A stretch of DNA of 64,000 nt from Nitricoxidireducens sp046726235 (GTDB lineage: Bacteria > Pseudomonadota > Gammaproteobacteria > Burkholderiales > Rhodocyclaceae): assembly GCA_046726235.1 (NCBI GenBank), contig JBKPAD010000012.1, forward strand, positions 175,000 to 238,999. Direction: 5' to 3'. The translations under genes were made by a program, and so were the position numbers. Positions 52,712 to 60,757 of this stretch are shown piece after piece. Within the stretch, counting starts at the first letter, position 1, and each line of letters starts with the position of its first letter. The notes under the pieces were generated by a model that saw only the letters and a program-made list of their open reading frames with translations, was not told the DNA's origin and did no database searches.

Positions 52712-54090
52712 GATTTCCTTGCCGGCTTGTCGAAGCGCGGCTCGCGGTCGCGCACCTGCAGCTCCGGCGTCGACAGCGGCGCCAGGCGCTCGATGAAGTC
52801 GAGCAGTTCCATCACCGGCGCGGTCTTGAAGAAGCGCGCGGCGGGAATCTCAATCCAGATCTGGTCGGCGAAGGCGTATTGCTCGTGCGGCGTGTCGCCG
52901 ACGCCGTCCTTGTTGCGGTCGAAGCCGAGGTAGGTGTCAAAGAAGTTTCCGGTCCAGGTGTTGAGCGCTTCCTTGCCGCGGCCGGACTGGACGACGTCGG
53001 TGAGGTTGCCTTCGAACGCGTTGTCGACAAACTGGTTGCCGCCGAGTTCCGAAGTGAAGTGCACGCCGATGCCGTTGAAGGCGAAGCGGTTGTCGCGGAA
53101 GCGGATCGTCGTGCCCGGCTGGAACGGCGACAGGTCGGAACCGATGCCGACGGCGCAGTAGATGATCTCGTTGCCGACGATGTCGGAATCGCTCGATTCC
53201 TTGAAGCCGATCGCCATGCCGGCGGCGCCGTTGGCGTGCGAGATGACGTTGTGGCGCAGGTGCACGCGCTCGGTGTACATCAGGTAGATGCCGACCGTGT
53301 TGTCGTAGAAGCGGTTGTGCTCGACCTCGTTGTCCTTGGCGAACATGAAGTGCAGCGAATAGCGGCTGCGGCGGCTCTCGTTGTGGCGGAAGGCATTGTG
53401 GCTCGAATACCAGGCCACCATGTCGCGCGACTCGAGGATGCGGTTGCCCTCGATCACGTTGTGGTCGCTGTACCAGAGCCGCAGCGCATCGCCGCGCACG
53501 CCCAGCGGCAGCGGCTTGGAGCTGATGCGGTTGTTCCTGACCAGGTTGCGGTTCGACTGCTTGAGGTCGATGCCGAACAGGCAGTTGTCGACGACCAGAT
53601 CCTCGATGGTATTGCCGTGGCCGCGCACGTCGAGGCAGGAGTCGTCGGTGTCGTGCGAGTCGCCGGAGCCCGTGAGGTGCAGGCCGCGCAGCACCGAGTT
53701 GTCGGCGGCGAGCGTAAACACGCTGCCCTTGTCGCCGGCGTCGATGGTCACCTGCCCGCCGCCGTCGATGGTCAGCGGCTTGTCGACGGTGACGGGGCCG
53801 GAATAGCGGCCCGGCGGCGGCCTCAGCACCGAGCCGGCCGGCGCGGCGTCGACGAGTTCCTGGAACGGCTTGAGGCCGTGGATGCGCGCATCGCGCTCGT
53901 GCAGCGGATACACCGGCTTGGGGCGGTCGACGTCGGCGCGCGGGCCGCCGTGCGCGTTGGCGAGGTCGCCGGTGCGGTCTTCCTTGTCGGCGGATTCGTC
54001 GGTGATCAGCTGGCTGCCGGCCGGCGTCGCCAGCGCCAGCATGCAGGCCAGGGCGACGAGCCGTTGCAGCGCTCCTGCGCGGCGTGCCAT
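52708..54090 (-). CDS. nosD: NosD periplasmic copper-site assembly protein
   Basis: A 460-residue exported parallel beta-helix protein (CASH/pectate-lyase type): signal peptide, then many NxIxxN.. turns such as HNVIEGNRI, NEVEHNRFYDN and HLRHNVISHANG, with the NosD-specific ending LGFDRNKDGVGDTPH. It acts with NosF and NosY to build the CuZ cluster of NosZ. Starts 11 bp after nosB. Confidence 0.93.
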   Translation of the reverse strand: MARRAGALQRLVALACMLALATPAGSQLITDESADKEDRTGDLANAHGGPRADVDRPKPVYPLHERDARIHGLKPFQELVDAAPAGSVLRPPPGRYSGPVTVDKPLTIDGGGQVTIDAGDKGSVFTLAADNSVLRGLHLTGSGDSHDTDDSCLDVRGHGNTIEDLVVDNCLFGIDLKQSNRNLVRNNRISSKPLPLGVRGDALRLWYSDHNVIEGNRILESRDMVAWYSSHNAFRHNESRRSRYSLHFMFAKDNEVEHNRFYDNTVGIYLMYTERVHLRHNVISHANGAAGMAIGFKESSDSDIVGNEIIYCAVGIGSDLSPFQPGTTIRFRDNRFAFNGIGVHFTSELGGNQFVDNAFEGNLTDVVQSGRGKEALNTWTGNFFDTYLGFDRNKDGVGDTPHEQYAFADQIWIEIPAARFFKTAPVMELLDFIERLAPLSTPELQVRDREPRFDKPARKS

Positions 54091-54101
54091 GGCGCTGTCC
54101 G

Positions 54102-55091
54102 TCAGAGGCCCGCTTCCTGTTCGCGGATCTGCTTGCGGCGCATCAGCAGCGCCAGCATCAGGCAGGCGAAGACCAGCAGCAGCAGCGCGTAGCCCCAGTA
54201 CGGATACGAGTAGGTCGAGAACTGCGCGACCTTGCCCTCGCCGAACACCGTGGGCATGAAGGGCTTGACGGTGAAGGCGCCCCACGGGTGCAGATTGTGG
54301 CCGAAGAACCAGAGCCAGGCGGCGTAGGTGACGACGAAATACACCGGCAGCAGCGCCGGCACCAGCGCCAGCAGCAGCGAGAAGCTGCGCAGCTTGGCGA
54401 CGCCGGCGATGACGATGGCCATCACGGCGATCAGGCCGAAGATGACGATGTGGCTGATGCTGCGCACCGTGGCGCCCCACGCCTGGATCTTGTCCGGCTC
54501 GTTGAAGAAGGTGCCGGTCTCGTTCACGTAGTGGGCGATGTGGGCGTCGAGCCTGCCGAGCGCGTACTGGTCGACGAGCATCCAGGCGGCGACGCCGGCG
54601 AAGCCCGCGGCGAGCGTGAGGATGCGCTGCTTCTTCTTGCCCTCGGGCACCATGAAGGCGAGGATCATGACGCCGAAGAAGCCGAAGAAGAACTTCGCCA
54701 GCGGCTTCTCGACCGGCGCGCCGGAGGCGATCGGGAACATGCCGACGTAGTGGTTGATGGTGTTCATCTCATGCACGCAATCGAGACCCTGCGCGCCCTT
54801 GTTCACGTCCTTCTTGGCGTCGGTGATCGGGTTGTAGCGCTCGTCGTCGTGGCCGAGATCCTTCTCGATGATCTCGTTCGCCATGCGCGTGCCGGCGCCG
54901 GCGGCCTTGCAGCCGTTGTAGACGCCGTCGAAATGGAAGTGGATGCGGATGCCGTCGGGGAAGGCGTCCTTGGGATAGTTCGGCGCCGTCAGCGAGACCC
55001 ACCAGATCGGCGCGAAGTAGGCGGCGACCATCGCCACGAGGGCGACGAAACTCAAGGCTGCGATCAGGCGGTTCTGCTTGTCTTGCTGCAT
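54102..55091 (-). CDS. nosB: NosB, membrane protein of clade II nos operons
   Basis: A 329-residue protein with about six helices (for example 11-30, 136-152, 210-235, 250-275 and 302-324) and a periplasmic loop containing GCKAAGAGTRMANEI. NosB is a hallmark of clade II (atypical) nos operons, essential in some hosts but without an assigned activity. Start chosen at ATG 55091, behind GGAAGAGAAG; a longer frame to 55151 lacks a ribosome site. Confidence 0.85.
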   Translation of the reverse strand: MQQDKQNRLIAALSFVALVAMVAAYFAPIWWVSLTAPNYPKDAFPDGIRIHFHFDGVYNGCKAAGAGTRMANEIIEKDLGHDDERYNPITDAKKDVNKGAQGLDCVHEMNTINHYVGMFPIASGAPVEKPLAKFFFGFFGVMILAFMVPEGKKKQRILTLAAGFAGVAAWMLVDQYALGRLDAHIAHYVNETGTFFNEPDKIQAWGATVRSISHIVIFGLIAVMAIVIAGVAKLRSFSLLLALVPALLPVYFVVTYAAWLWFFGHNLHPWGAFTVKPFMPTVFGEGKVAQFSTYSYPYWGYALLLLVFACLMLALLMRRKQIREQEAGL

Positions 55092-55152
55092 TTTCTGCTT
55101 CTCTTCCAGTGGTTCGGCTTCGCTTGCGCGCCGCCGTGGGGGCCACCTCATG

Positions 55153-55178
55153 CGCCCGGGGAGACCGCTCCCCGGGGC
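55153..55178 (-). other. GC-rich hairpin between the diheme cytochrome and nosB
   Basis: GCCCGGGGAG pairs with CTCCCCGGGGC around a 4-base loop, about ten pairs with one bulge. There is no T run in either direction, so it is more likely an mRNA processing or stability element within the nos transcript than a terminator. Confidence 0.45.
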
Positions 55179-55189
55179 ACGTCATGCAT

Positions 55190-55918
55190 TTACTTCTTCT
55201 TGCCGGCCTTCGCCTTGCACATCGAGCCGGGCATCGAGAGGCTCGACTGGTAGGCGGAGATCGCCACCAGCTGGTCGTTGGTGTAGGGCTTGATCACCTT
55301 GACCATGTCCGGGTTCGCGTTGCGGCGATGACCGTCGCGGATCTCGGTCATCTGGCGCAGCAGGTACTTGTAGTGCTGGCCGGCGATGACGGGGTAGAAC
55401 TTGTCCTTCTCGCCCTCGCCGTTCACCTTGTGGCACTCCTTGCACTGCTTCTCGTAGAGCTCCTTGCCTTCGGCGATCTTCGCCGCGGCGTCCTTGCCTT
55501 CGTACTTGCCGTGCTCGACGGGGATGCAGAGGCTCTCGATATACACGGCGACGTCGGCGAGTTCCTGCGGGTCGGTCAGCGTGGCGGCGAACGGGTACAT
55601 GGTCGGGTTGTCGCGCAGGCCGGCACGGATGTCGGCCATCTGCTTGATCAGCACCGTGGTGTGCTGGCCCGCGAGCTGCGGGAAGGTCCCGTCAGGACGG
55701 CCGGCGCCGGAAGGCAGGTGGCAGGCGCCGCAGACCTCGTAGGCTTCCTCGCCGCGCTTCTTGTCGCCCTTTTTGTGGAGCGCCTCGACCTTCTCGCCCT
55801 CCTGGGCATTCCACTTGTAATCCTTGCCCTCGATGCCTTCCTTCTTCGGCGCCGGGGGGCCGGCGAAGACGGAGGCCGCCGCAAACATCGACAGCACCAG
55901 AACCAGCGACTTCTTCAT
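55190..55918 (-). CDS. Diheme c-type cytochrome of the nos cluster
   Basis: A 242-residue exported protein (signal peptide cleaved near SVFA-GPPA) with two heme sites: Cys63/Cys66/His67 (CGACH) and Cys159/Cys162/His163 (CKECH). Each half is a cytochrome c4/c553-like domain with MYPFA and QLAGQH/VIAGQH elements. It is the likely electron carrier between NosGH and NosZ, comparable to NosC1/C2. Preceded by a perfect FNR-type box, so it may have its own promoter inside the operon. Confidence 0.9.
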   Translation of the reverse strand: MKKSLVLVLSMFAAASVFAGPPAPKKEGIEGKDYKWNAQEGEKVEALHKKGDKKRGEEAYEVCGACHLPSGAGRPDGTFPQLAGQHTTVLIKQMADIRAGLRDNPTMYPFAATLTDPQELADVAVYIESLCIPVEHGKYEGKDAAAKIAEGKELYEKQCKECHKVNGEGEKDKFYPVIAGQHYKYLLRQMTEIRDGHRRNANPDMVKVIKPYTNDQLVAISAYQSSLSMPGSMCKAKAGKKK

Positions 55919-55950
55919 GAACGTCTCTCCTGCATGTGTGGGGGTAACGC

Positions 55951-55998
55951 GGTGACGATGCTACGCCACCTATATCAGCATTCCTTGATACGCATCAA
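55951..55998 (-). promoter_or_regulatory. Perfect FNR/DNR box and promoter for the diheme cytochrome
   Basis: TTGATACGCATCAA at 55985-55998 matches all ten positions of TTGAT-N4-ATCAA. Reading leftward, TAGCAT (55963-55958) is a fair -10, and the implied start near 55951-55950 lies about 41.5 bp from the operator centre. The leader would be about 32 nt to the cytochrome ATG at 55918. This internal promoter would raise nosB-onward expression under anoxia. Confidence 0.7.
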
Positions 55999-56033
55999 CG
56001 GCGGCGGAATGCCCGGCCGCCGCTGGCTATTCT

Positions 56034-56345
56034 TCAGGGCTTGACCTTCGAAAGATACTCGGCGATCGCCTTGATCTCGGCGTCGTTGACGATTTCCATG
56101 ACGCCCTTCATCGCCGCGCTGTTGCCGTTGGCGCGCGCGCCGCTCTTGATGTCGAGCATCTGCTTCTCGATGTACTTCGCGTTCTGTCCGGCGATCTTCG
56201 GATAGTCGGCCATCAGCGGCTTCTTGCCTTCCTTGCCGTGGCAGGCGATGCAGGTCTTCTCCAGGTAAAGCTGGGCACCGTCGGCGGCGAGCGCCGGCGC
56301 AGCCGCAAACGCGGCGGCGAGGGCCAGAGTCAGTTTCAGTGTCAT
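56034..56345 (-). CDS. Monoheme cytochrome c-552/c-553-like protein
   Basis: A 103-residue exported cytochrome: signal peptide (residues 1-20), heme site Cys32/Cys35/His36 (CIACHG), and PKIAGQ..KYIEKQM. The likely axial Met is in the AAMKGVM segment. It directly follows nosZ (79 bp) and probably hands electrons to the CuA centre of NosZ. Start at ATG 56345 behind GGAGGAAGG. Confidence 0.9.
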   Translation of the reverse strand: MTLKLTLALAAAFAAAPALAADGAQLYLEKTCIACHGKEGKKPLMADYPKIAGQNAKYIEKQMLDIKSGARANGNSAAMKGVMEIVNDAEIKAIAEYLSKVKP

Positions 56346-56424
56346 GGTTTTCCTTCCTCCAAAAATAAAAGCCGGGAGGCAGAGTACTTCTGCCCCCCGG
56401 CACACAGCCTTGCCTCAAATCAAC

Positions 56425-58719
56425 TTACTTGACCTTCTTGGCGCCGTTCTGCTCCAAATAGGTCTTGGCGCGCAGGCCGAGGTCGGCGGCCTTGACCTGG
56501 TATTGCCAGACCTGCTCGGCCCAGAGGTTCGCCTGCTCCCAATCCTTCTTGGCGGCGGCGGCCTCATGCTTGGCCTTGGCGTCCTTCATCTTGCCCAGCT
56601 GGTCGGTCGCATCTTCGACCATGGCTACGACATCGGGGAAGTCCTTGAAGTTCACCGAAGTGATGTAGCCGACCACCGAGTCGATCACCGCTTGCGTGTC
56701 GGCGACCTTCTTCACCGTCGCCTTGTAGTCCGCTTCGGTGTAGCCCTGAGCAGCAAGACCGGTCTTGGTCGGCTTCCAGCCCTTCGGCTTGACCAGCAGG
56801 TACCCCATCATCTCGAGGTGCAGCGCCGAGCAGAACTCCGTGCAGTAGTACGGATACACGCCTTCCTTGTCGGCCTTGAACTTGACGGTGATCGTCTTGC
56901 CCGGCTCGATCGAACCATGCACGTTGTAGGTCGAGACGGTGAAGCCGTGGGTCTCGTCCTGCGCGCGCTCGAGGTTGGTCAGGTGGATGGTGATCTCGTC
57001 GCCCACTTCAGCCTCGATGGTCTCCGGCGTGATGTGCGAGCGGATCAGCGTGCCCTTGACTTCGACCTTGTTGCCCTTCTTGGTCGTGGTTTCCTCGCCG
57101 GCGCGCACCGCGCCCGGATGCGGCTTGTCGGTGCGGCTGTCGGTGCCGACCTTGTAGCGCACGCCCGGCTTGAGCTTGGTGGCGTCGATGGCGACGACGT
57201 AGTGCGGCTCGCCCAGCGGCAGCGGCATGTCGTACAGGAGCTGCATCTTGTCGTTGCTGATGTCGATCAGCTGGTGGTTCTGCGGATGCAGCGGACCCAC
57301 CGGCACGAAGCGGTCGATCGACAGCTTGTTCAGCGCGACCAGGTAGCGGCCCTTCGGATCGGCGGAGTCGCCTTCCATCGTCATCAGGTGGCCGATGTTG
57401 TAGTGCACGCTGATCTTGTCGAGCACCTTGCCCTGGCAGTAGTCCCACTTCGCCACTTGCGAATCGACGTACATGGAGGTGTAGGCGACGCAGGGCTTGG
57501 AGTCGTACTGGGTGTGCAGCGGGCCGAGGCCGAGTTGCACTTGCGTGTGCAGCGCGTCCTTCATGCCGATCACCGGGATGCCGTAGGCGTCCTTCGATTC
57601 GAACTTGCCGGCCTTGATGGCGGCCTGGATCTTCTCGAAGCTATACACCGAGGCGTGGGTGTCGAGCTTGCCGCCGACGGCGATGTACTTGCCGTCCGGG
57701 GAGACGTCGACGCCGTGCGGGCTCTTGGGCTCGGGCACGAGGAACAGGATGCCTTCCTTGGCCGCGGTCTCGAGCGAGAGGACGTCGTGGCCGTTGATCT
57801 TCCTGGCCTTGCCGGCCTTGACGAGTTCGGCGGCCTTCTTCCAGTTCACGACGTGCAGGTAGTCGGTGTCCTTGGCGGAGCAGCCGGCTTCATACGGAGG
57901 ACGGCCCTTCTCGATGCCGCCCACATACCGCTCGGCGCAGAAGCTGTTGGTGAACGACCAGCCGTCCGACGGGCCCTTGCCGGCGTCCGACAGGTCCTGC
58001 CAGTAGGGCGGCATTTCGATGGTGAAGGATTCCTTCGGGACGATGCGCCCTTCCTTGCGGTCGAACTTCCAGTAGGTGACGCCGCCGCGGTACTTCTCGT
58101 TCATCTCTTCCAGCGGGTAGAACTTCTTGTTCTCCAGCGGGGCCGGGTATTGCGCGGCTTCGATGACGTATTCGGTGTTGGTGGTGACGAAGGCGCCGCC
58201 GTGCTCGGACTTGAACACGGGGTTCACGACGATCTGCTTGGTCTCGAAGTCGCGCAGGTCGATGACGGCGATGCGCGGGTTGGCCTTGTCGTTGATGAAC
58301 AGGAACTGGCCGTCGTACTTGCCTTGCGTCTCGGAGATCGCGGGGTGGTGCGTGTCGCCCCAGGTGATGGTCTTGCCGTCGATCTTGCCTTGGTCGAGCA
58401 CGGCCTTGGAGTTCTCGTCGTAGCCGTAGCCTTGCCACGGTTCGGGGGTGAACACGCCGATGTACTTCAGGATGCGCATCGACGGAATGCCGTACACGAT
58501 GATCTGGCCCGACTGGCCGCCCGAGCTGAAGGCGACGAATTCGTCGCGCTTGCCGGTCGGCACGTAGGTCTTCGCCGCCGCCAGCAGGTCCTGCTGGGAC
58601 AGGCTGCGCCGCTTCATCACGTCCTGCAGGCTCTCGGCTGCCCACGCAGCGCTCATCGCTGCCAGGCCCATCCCGGCCGCCATCACCAGCGGGACGGTGC
58701 GCATCTTGATGTTCTTCAT
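56425..58719 (-). CDS. nosZ: Nitrous oxide reductase, clade II
   Basis: Reduces N2O to N2 in the periplasm. 764 residues: a Sec-type signal without twin arginines (MKNIKMRTVPLVMAAGMG), a seven-bladed CuZ propeller with ligands in GDTHHP (His124/125), SEHGG, SPHGVDVSPDG and LGPLHTQYD, and a cupredoxin domain with CuA ligands Cys626, Cys630, His634 and Met637 (CTEFCSALHLEM). Sec export and the DxHH form mark clade II. A helical tail of 114 residues follows the CuA domain. I start at ATG 58719 behind GGGGAG; ATG 58737 has no ribosome site. Confidence 0.97.
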   Translation of the reverse strand: MKNIKMRTVPLVMAAGMGLAAMSAAWAAESLQDVMKRRSLSQQDLLAAAKTYVPTGKRDEFVAFSSGGQSGQIIVYGIPSMRILKYIGVFTPEPWQGYGYDENSKAVLDQGKIDGKTITWGDTHHPAISETQGKYDGQFLFINDKANPRIAVIDLRDFETKQIVVNPVFKSEHGGAFVTTNTEYVIEAAQYPAPLENKKFYPLEEMNEKYRGGVTYWKFDRKEGRIVPKESFTIEMPPYWQDLSDAGKGPSDGWSFTNSFCAERYVGGIEKGRPPYEAGCSAKDTDYLHVVNWKKAAELVKAGKARKINGHDVLSLETAAKEGILFLVPEPKSPHGVDVSPDGKYIAVGGKLDTHASVYSFEKIQAAIKAGKFESKDAYGIPVIGMKDALHTQVQLGLGPLHTQYDSKPCVAYTSMYVDSQVAKWDYCQGKVLDKISVHYNIGHLMTMEGDSADPKGRYLVALNKLSIDRFVPVGPLHPQNHQLIDISNDKMQLLYDMPLPLGEPHYVVAIDATKLKPGVRYKVGTDSRTDKPHPGAVRAGEETTTKKGNKVEVKGTLIRSHITPETIEAEVGDEITIHLTNLERAQDETHGFTVSTYNVHGSIEPGKTITVKFKADKEGVYPYYCTEFCSALHLEMMGYLLVKPKGWKPTKTGLAAQGYTEADYKATVKKVADTQAVIDSVVGYITSVNFKDFPDVVAMVEDATDQLGKMKDAKAKHEAAAAKKDWEQANLWAEQVWQYQVKAADLGLRAKTYLEQNGAKKVK

Positions 58720-58802
58720 CGTGTCGCTCCCCTTCATGGATTCAAGGAATTGCTGAAACTTCCAAACCGGCGCACGCGACGACTGGCCCGCTGCGACAAT
58801 TT

Positions 58803-58852
58803 GCCGCAGACTTTAGGCTTCCACCCGGAGGTATAACCTTGATCCGCGTCAA
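58803..58852 (-). promoter_or_regulatory. FNR/DNR-type nosZ promoter
   Basis: The box at 58839-58852 reads TTGACGCGGATCAA on the minus strand, 9 of 10 positions of TTGAT-N4-ATCAA. TAAAGT (58815-58810) is a fair -10, predicting a start near 58803, about 42 bp from the box centre, with an 84-nt leader. The same bases contain the TTG start of the divergent FixH-like gene, so a bound regulator would also cover that start. Confidence 0.65.
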
Positions 58853-59390
58853 TTCCGAACAGGTATCTCGCGCCGACAATCCGGCGCCTGATCCGGCGAG
58901 CGACAAACGAGTGCATGCAAAACGAAACCTGCTGGTCGATGCCGCGATCCTCGCCGCACTCCTCGCCATCGGTGCTGCCGGCTACTGGTTTTCTCCCCTG
59001 TTGCTGCCGGCCGCGGACGTCGTCGCGGCCCCCGACGCCGGCTGCGACCTCCATCGCGGACCCTGCACCGCAACGCTCCCGGGCGGCGGGAAACTTCAAC
59101 TCTCGATCACTCCGCGCCCGATCCCGACCGTCAGGCCGCTTGAAATCGAAGTTCAAGCGAGCGGCATCGAGCCAAGCAAGGTCGAGATCGACTTCGCCGG
59201 CGTCGTCATGAACATGGGCTACAACCGCACCGCCCTCGCGGCCGCCGGCTCGGGCCGCTACACCGGCAGCGCCAGCCTGCCGGTCTGCATCACGGGCGGC
59301 ATGCTCTGGCAGGCCACGCTGCTTGTCGAGGCGGGCCGCAGCAGGATTTCAATTCCCTTCCGGTTCGAATCCGGCCCTCATCGCAGCTAG
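58839..59390 (+). CDS. FixH/YtkA-like membrane-anchored periplasmic protein
   Basis: A 183-residue protein with one helix (about residues 31-52) and a periplasmic beta-sandwich: GCDLHRGPCTATLPGGG, then VVMNMGYNRTALAAAGSGRYTGSASLPVC and GMLWQATLLVEAG. The pattern resembles FixH/YtkA copper-related domains. The start is TTG at 58839, 7 bases after GGAGG. It lies divergent from nosZ and 15 bp before the PCuAC gene, so a copper-handling role for NosZ or the CuA enzyme is likely but unproven. Confidence 0.7.
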   Translation: MIRVNSEQVSRADNPAPDPASDKRVHAKRNLLVDAAILAALLAIGAAGYWFSPLLLPAADVVAAPDAGCDLHRGPCTATLPGGGKLQLSITPRPIPTVRPLEIEVQASGIEPSKVEIDFAGVVMNMGYNRTALAAAGSGRYTGSASLPVCITGGMLWQATLLVEAGRSRISIPFRFESGPHRS

Positions 59391-59405
59391 ACCAAGGAGC
59401 CTCAA

Positions 59406-59888
59406 ATGAAAGCAGCCCGCCTGACCCTCGCCCTGATCCTCGCCGCCGCCGGCAACGCCTTCGCCGCCGGTGCCGCCGACGCCGTCAGCGTCAACGACCC
59501 CTATGTCAGGCTCATGCCGCCGGGCGCCAAGGCGACCGGCGCCTTCATGCTGCTCAGGAACGCCGGCGACAAGGACGTCAAGCTGGTCAAGGCGGAAACC
59601 GCGGCTTCCAAGGTCGCGGAACTGCACACCCACCTGAACGAAGGCGGCGTCATGAAGATGCGCCAGGTGCAGGCGATCGAGATCAAGGCCAAGGGCGAAA
59701 CGGCCCTCAAGCCCGGCAGCTTCCACGTCATGCTGATCGACCCCGCCGCCCTCAAGGAAGGCGACAAGGTCGCGATCACGCTCGGCTTCGACGACGGCAG
59801 CAGCAAGAAGGTCGAAGCCGAAGTCCGCAAGCCGATGGCGATGCCGGCCGCCGCTGCCGATCACTCGATGCAGGGCCACAAGCACTGA
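59406..59888 (+). CDS. PCu(A)C-type copper chaperone
   Basis: A 160-residue exported protein with the exact Cu(I) signature H-x10-M-x21-H-x-M: His74, Met85, His107, Met109. The His/Met-rich tail (HSMQGHKH) may bind further copper. PCuAC proteins load CuA centres of oxidases. Here the available CuA targets are NosZ and the haem-copper subunit II at 16386. Follows the FixH-like gene by 15 bp. Confidence 0.92.
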   Translation: MKAARLTLALILAAAGNAFAAGAADAVSVNDPYVRLMPPGAKATGAFMLLRNAGDKDVKLVKAETAASKVAELHTHLNEGGVMKMRQVQAIEIKAKGETALKPGSFHVMLIDPAALKEGDKVAITLGFDDGSSKKVEAEVRKPMAMPAAAADHSMQGHKH

Positions 59889-59906
59889 CGGCAGCGATGC
59901 CGTCAG
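59885..59906. terminator. Hairpin between convergent genes
   Basis: CTGACGGCA pairs perfectly with TGCCGTCAG around a GCGA tetraloop. It overlaps the PCuAC stop codon and lies 16 bp from the end of the convergent collagen-like gene. No U run on either side, so any termination would be weak or Rho-assisted. Confidence 0.45.
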
Positions 59907-59921
59907 CGCCGGCGCCCTTCG

Positions 59922-60704
59922 CTACGGCGTGGTGGTAGGGGTCGCCGGCACGCCCGTCGTGCCCGGCGTTCCCGGAACACCCGCTGTGCCCGGCGTGCCG
60001 GGCACGCCCGTCGTCGTACCCGCGCCCGTTCCGGTCGTCGTACCGCCGACGAAGCCCTGCGTGCCGGGTGCGGTGCCGGCAGCGGCTGCGCCGCCCGTCC
60101 CGCCCGGGTAGGTGATCGACGCCGCGCAGGTGGTGGCCGTCGCGCCCGTGGCGCCCGGAGCACCGGTGAGGCTCGGCGTCGTCACGACCGCCGTGGTGCC
60201 CGGCGGACAAGTCGTGCCCGTGGGACTGGTCACGTTTCCGGTGACCGTCGCTGCCCCGGTCGCGGTGCCTGTAGGAGTTCCGGTCGTCGTCGTTCCGGTG
60301 GTTCCCGTCGTCGATGTCCCCGTCGCGGGTGCGGTCGTGGCTCCCGTGGTTCCGAACAGGCGGCGTCCCGGCGTGCCCGTGCCGACGGCGTCGATGTCGG
60401 TTCCCAAGCCGGTCGCGGTCCCGGTTCCGGTCGTGCCGGCCGTCGTTCCTGTAGTGGTGCCAGGCGTGGTGCCTATCGTGGTGCCGGTCGTCGTACCCGG
60501 CGCGGTGCCGGTCGTCGTCCCGCCCGTGGTGCCGCCGGCGGCAGTTCCCGGGGTCGTCGCCTGGGCCTGCGTCGGCGAGAACGTCGAAGCCGCCGATCCT
60601 GGCGGGGCTGCCGGCGCCGTGCCGAATGAGGACTGCGCCGCCGCGCCGCCGGAAATCGCGCCGCAACCGATCAGCAAGCCGATGCGAAGGTAAGTGCCGT
60701 TCAT
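59922..60704 (-). CDS. Low-complexity Thr/Gly-rich secreted protein with collagen-like tail
   Basis: A 260-residue protein behind a strong GGAGG site with a signal peptide (MNGTYLRIGLLIGCGAISGG). The mature chain is mostly Gly, Thr, Ala and Pro in repeats such as PGTTTGTTIGTTPGTTTG, and ends in Gly-X-Y triplets (GVPGTPGTAGVPGTPG). Likely extended, surface-exposed or adhesive. The opposite strand also has an open Val/Pro-rich frame, an artefact of the repeat composition. Function unknown. Confidence 0.7.
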   Translation of the reverse strand: MNGTYLRIGLLIGCGAISGGAAAQSSFGTAPAAPPGSAASTFSPTQAQATTPGTAAGGTTGGTTTGTAPGTTTGTTIGTTPGTTTGTTAGTTGTGTATGLGTDIDAVGTGTPGRRLFGTTGATTAPATGTSTTGTTGTTTTGTPTGTATGAATVTGNVTSPTGTTCPPGTTAVVTTPSLTGAPGATGATATTCAASITYPGGTGGAAAAGTAPGTQGFVGGTTTGTGAGTTTGVPGTPGTAGVPGTPGTTGVPATPTTTP

Positions 60705-60757
60705 GATTCCGCCCTCCTTTGGCGGGTCGACACTGCGCCTCGCGCCGAGTTCGGCGA

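Noticed and set aside
48168..58719. NosR as the electron donor of this nos cluster
   Set aside because: No NosR-type protein with an FMN-binding domain is present. NosH shares CxxxCP motifs with NosR, but its length and ferredoxin clusters fit the NapH/NosH class.
58720..58737. Upstream ATG for nosZ at 58737
   Set aside because: No Shine-Dalgarno precedes it, whereas ATG 58719 has GGGGAG and gives a normal Sec signal peptide.
60112..60693. Val/Pro-rich plus-strand frame opposite the Thr/Gly protein
   Set aside because: No ribosome site or export signal. It arises because GTT/GGC repeats are open on both strands.
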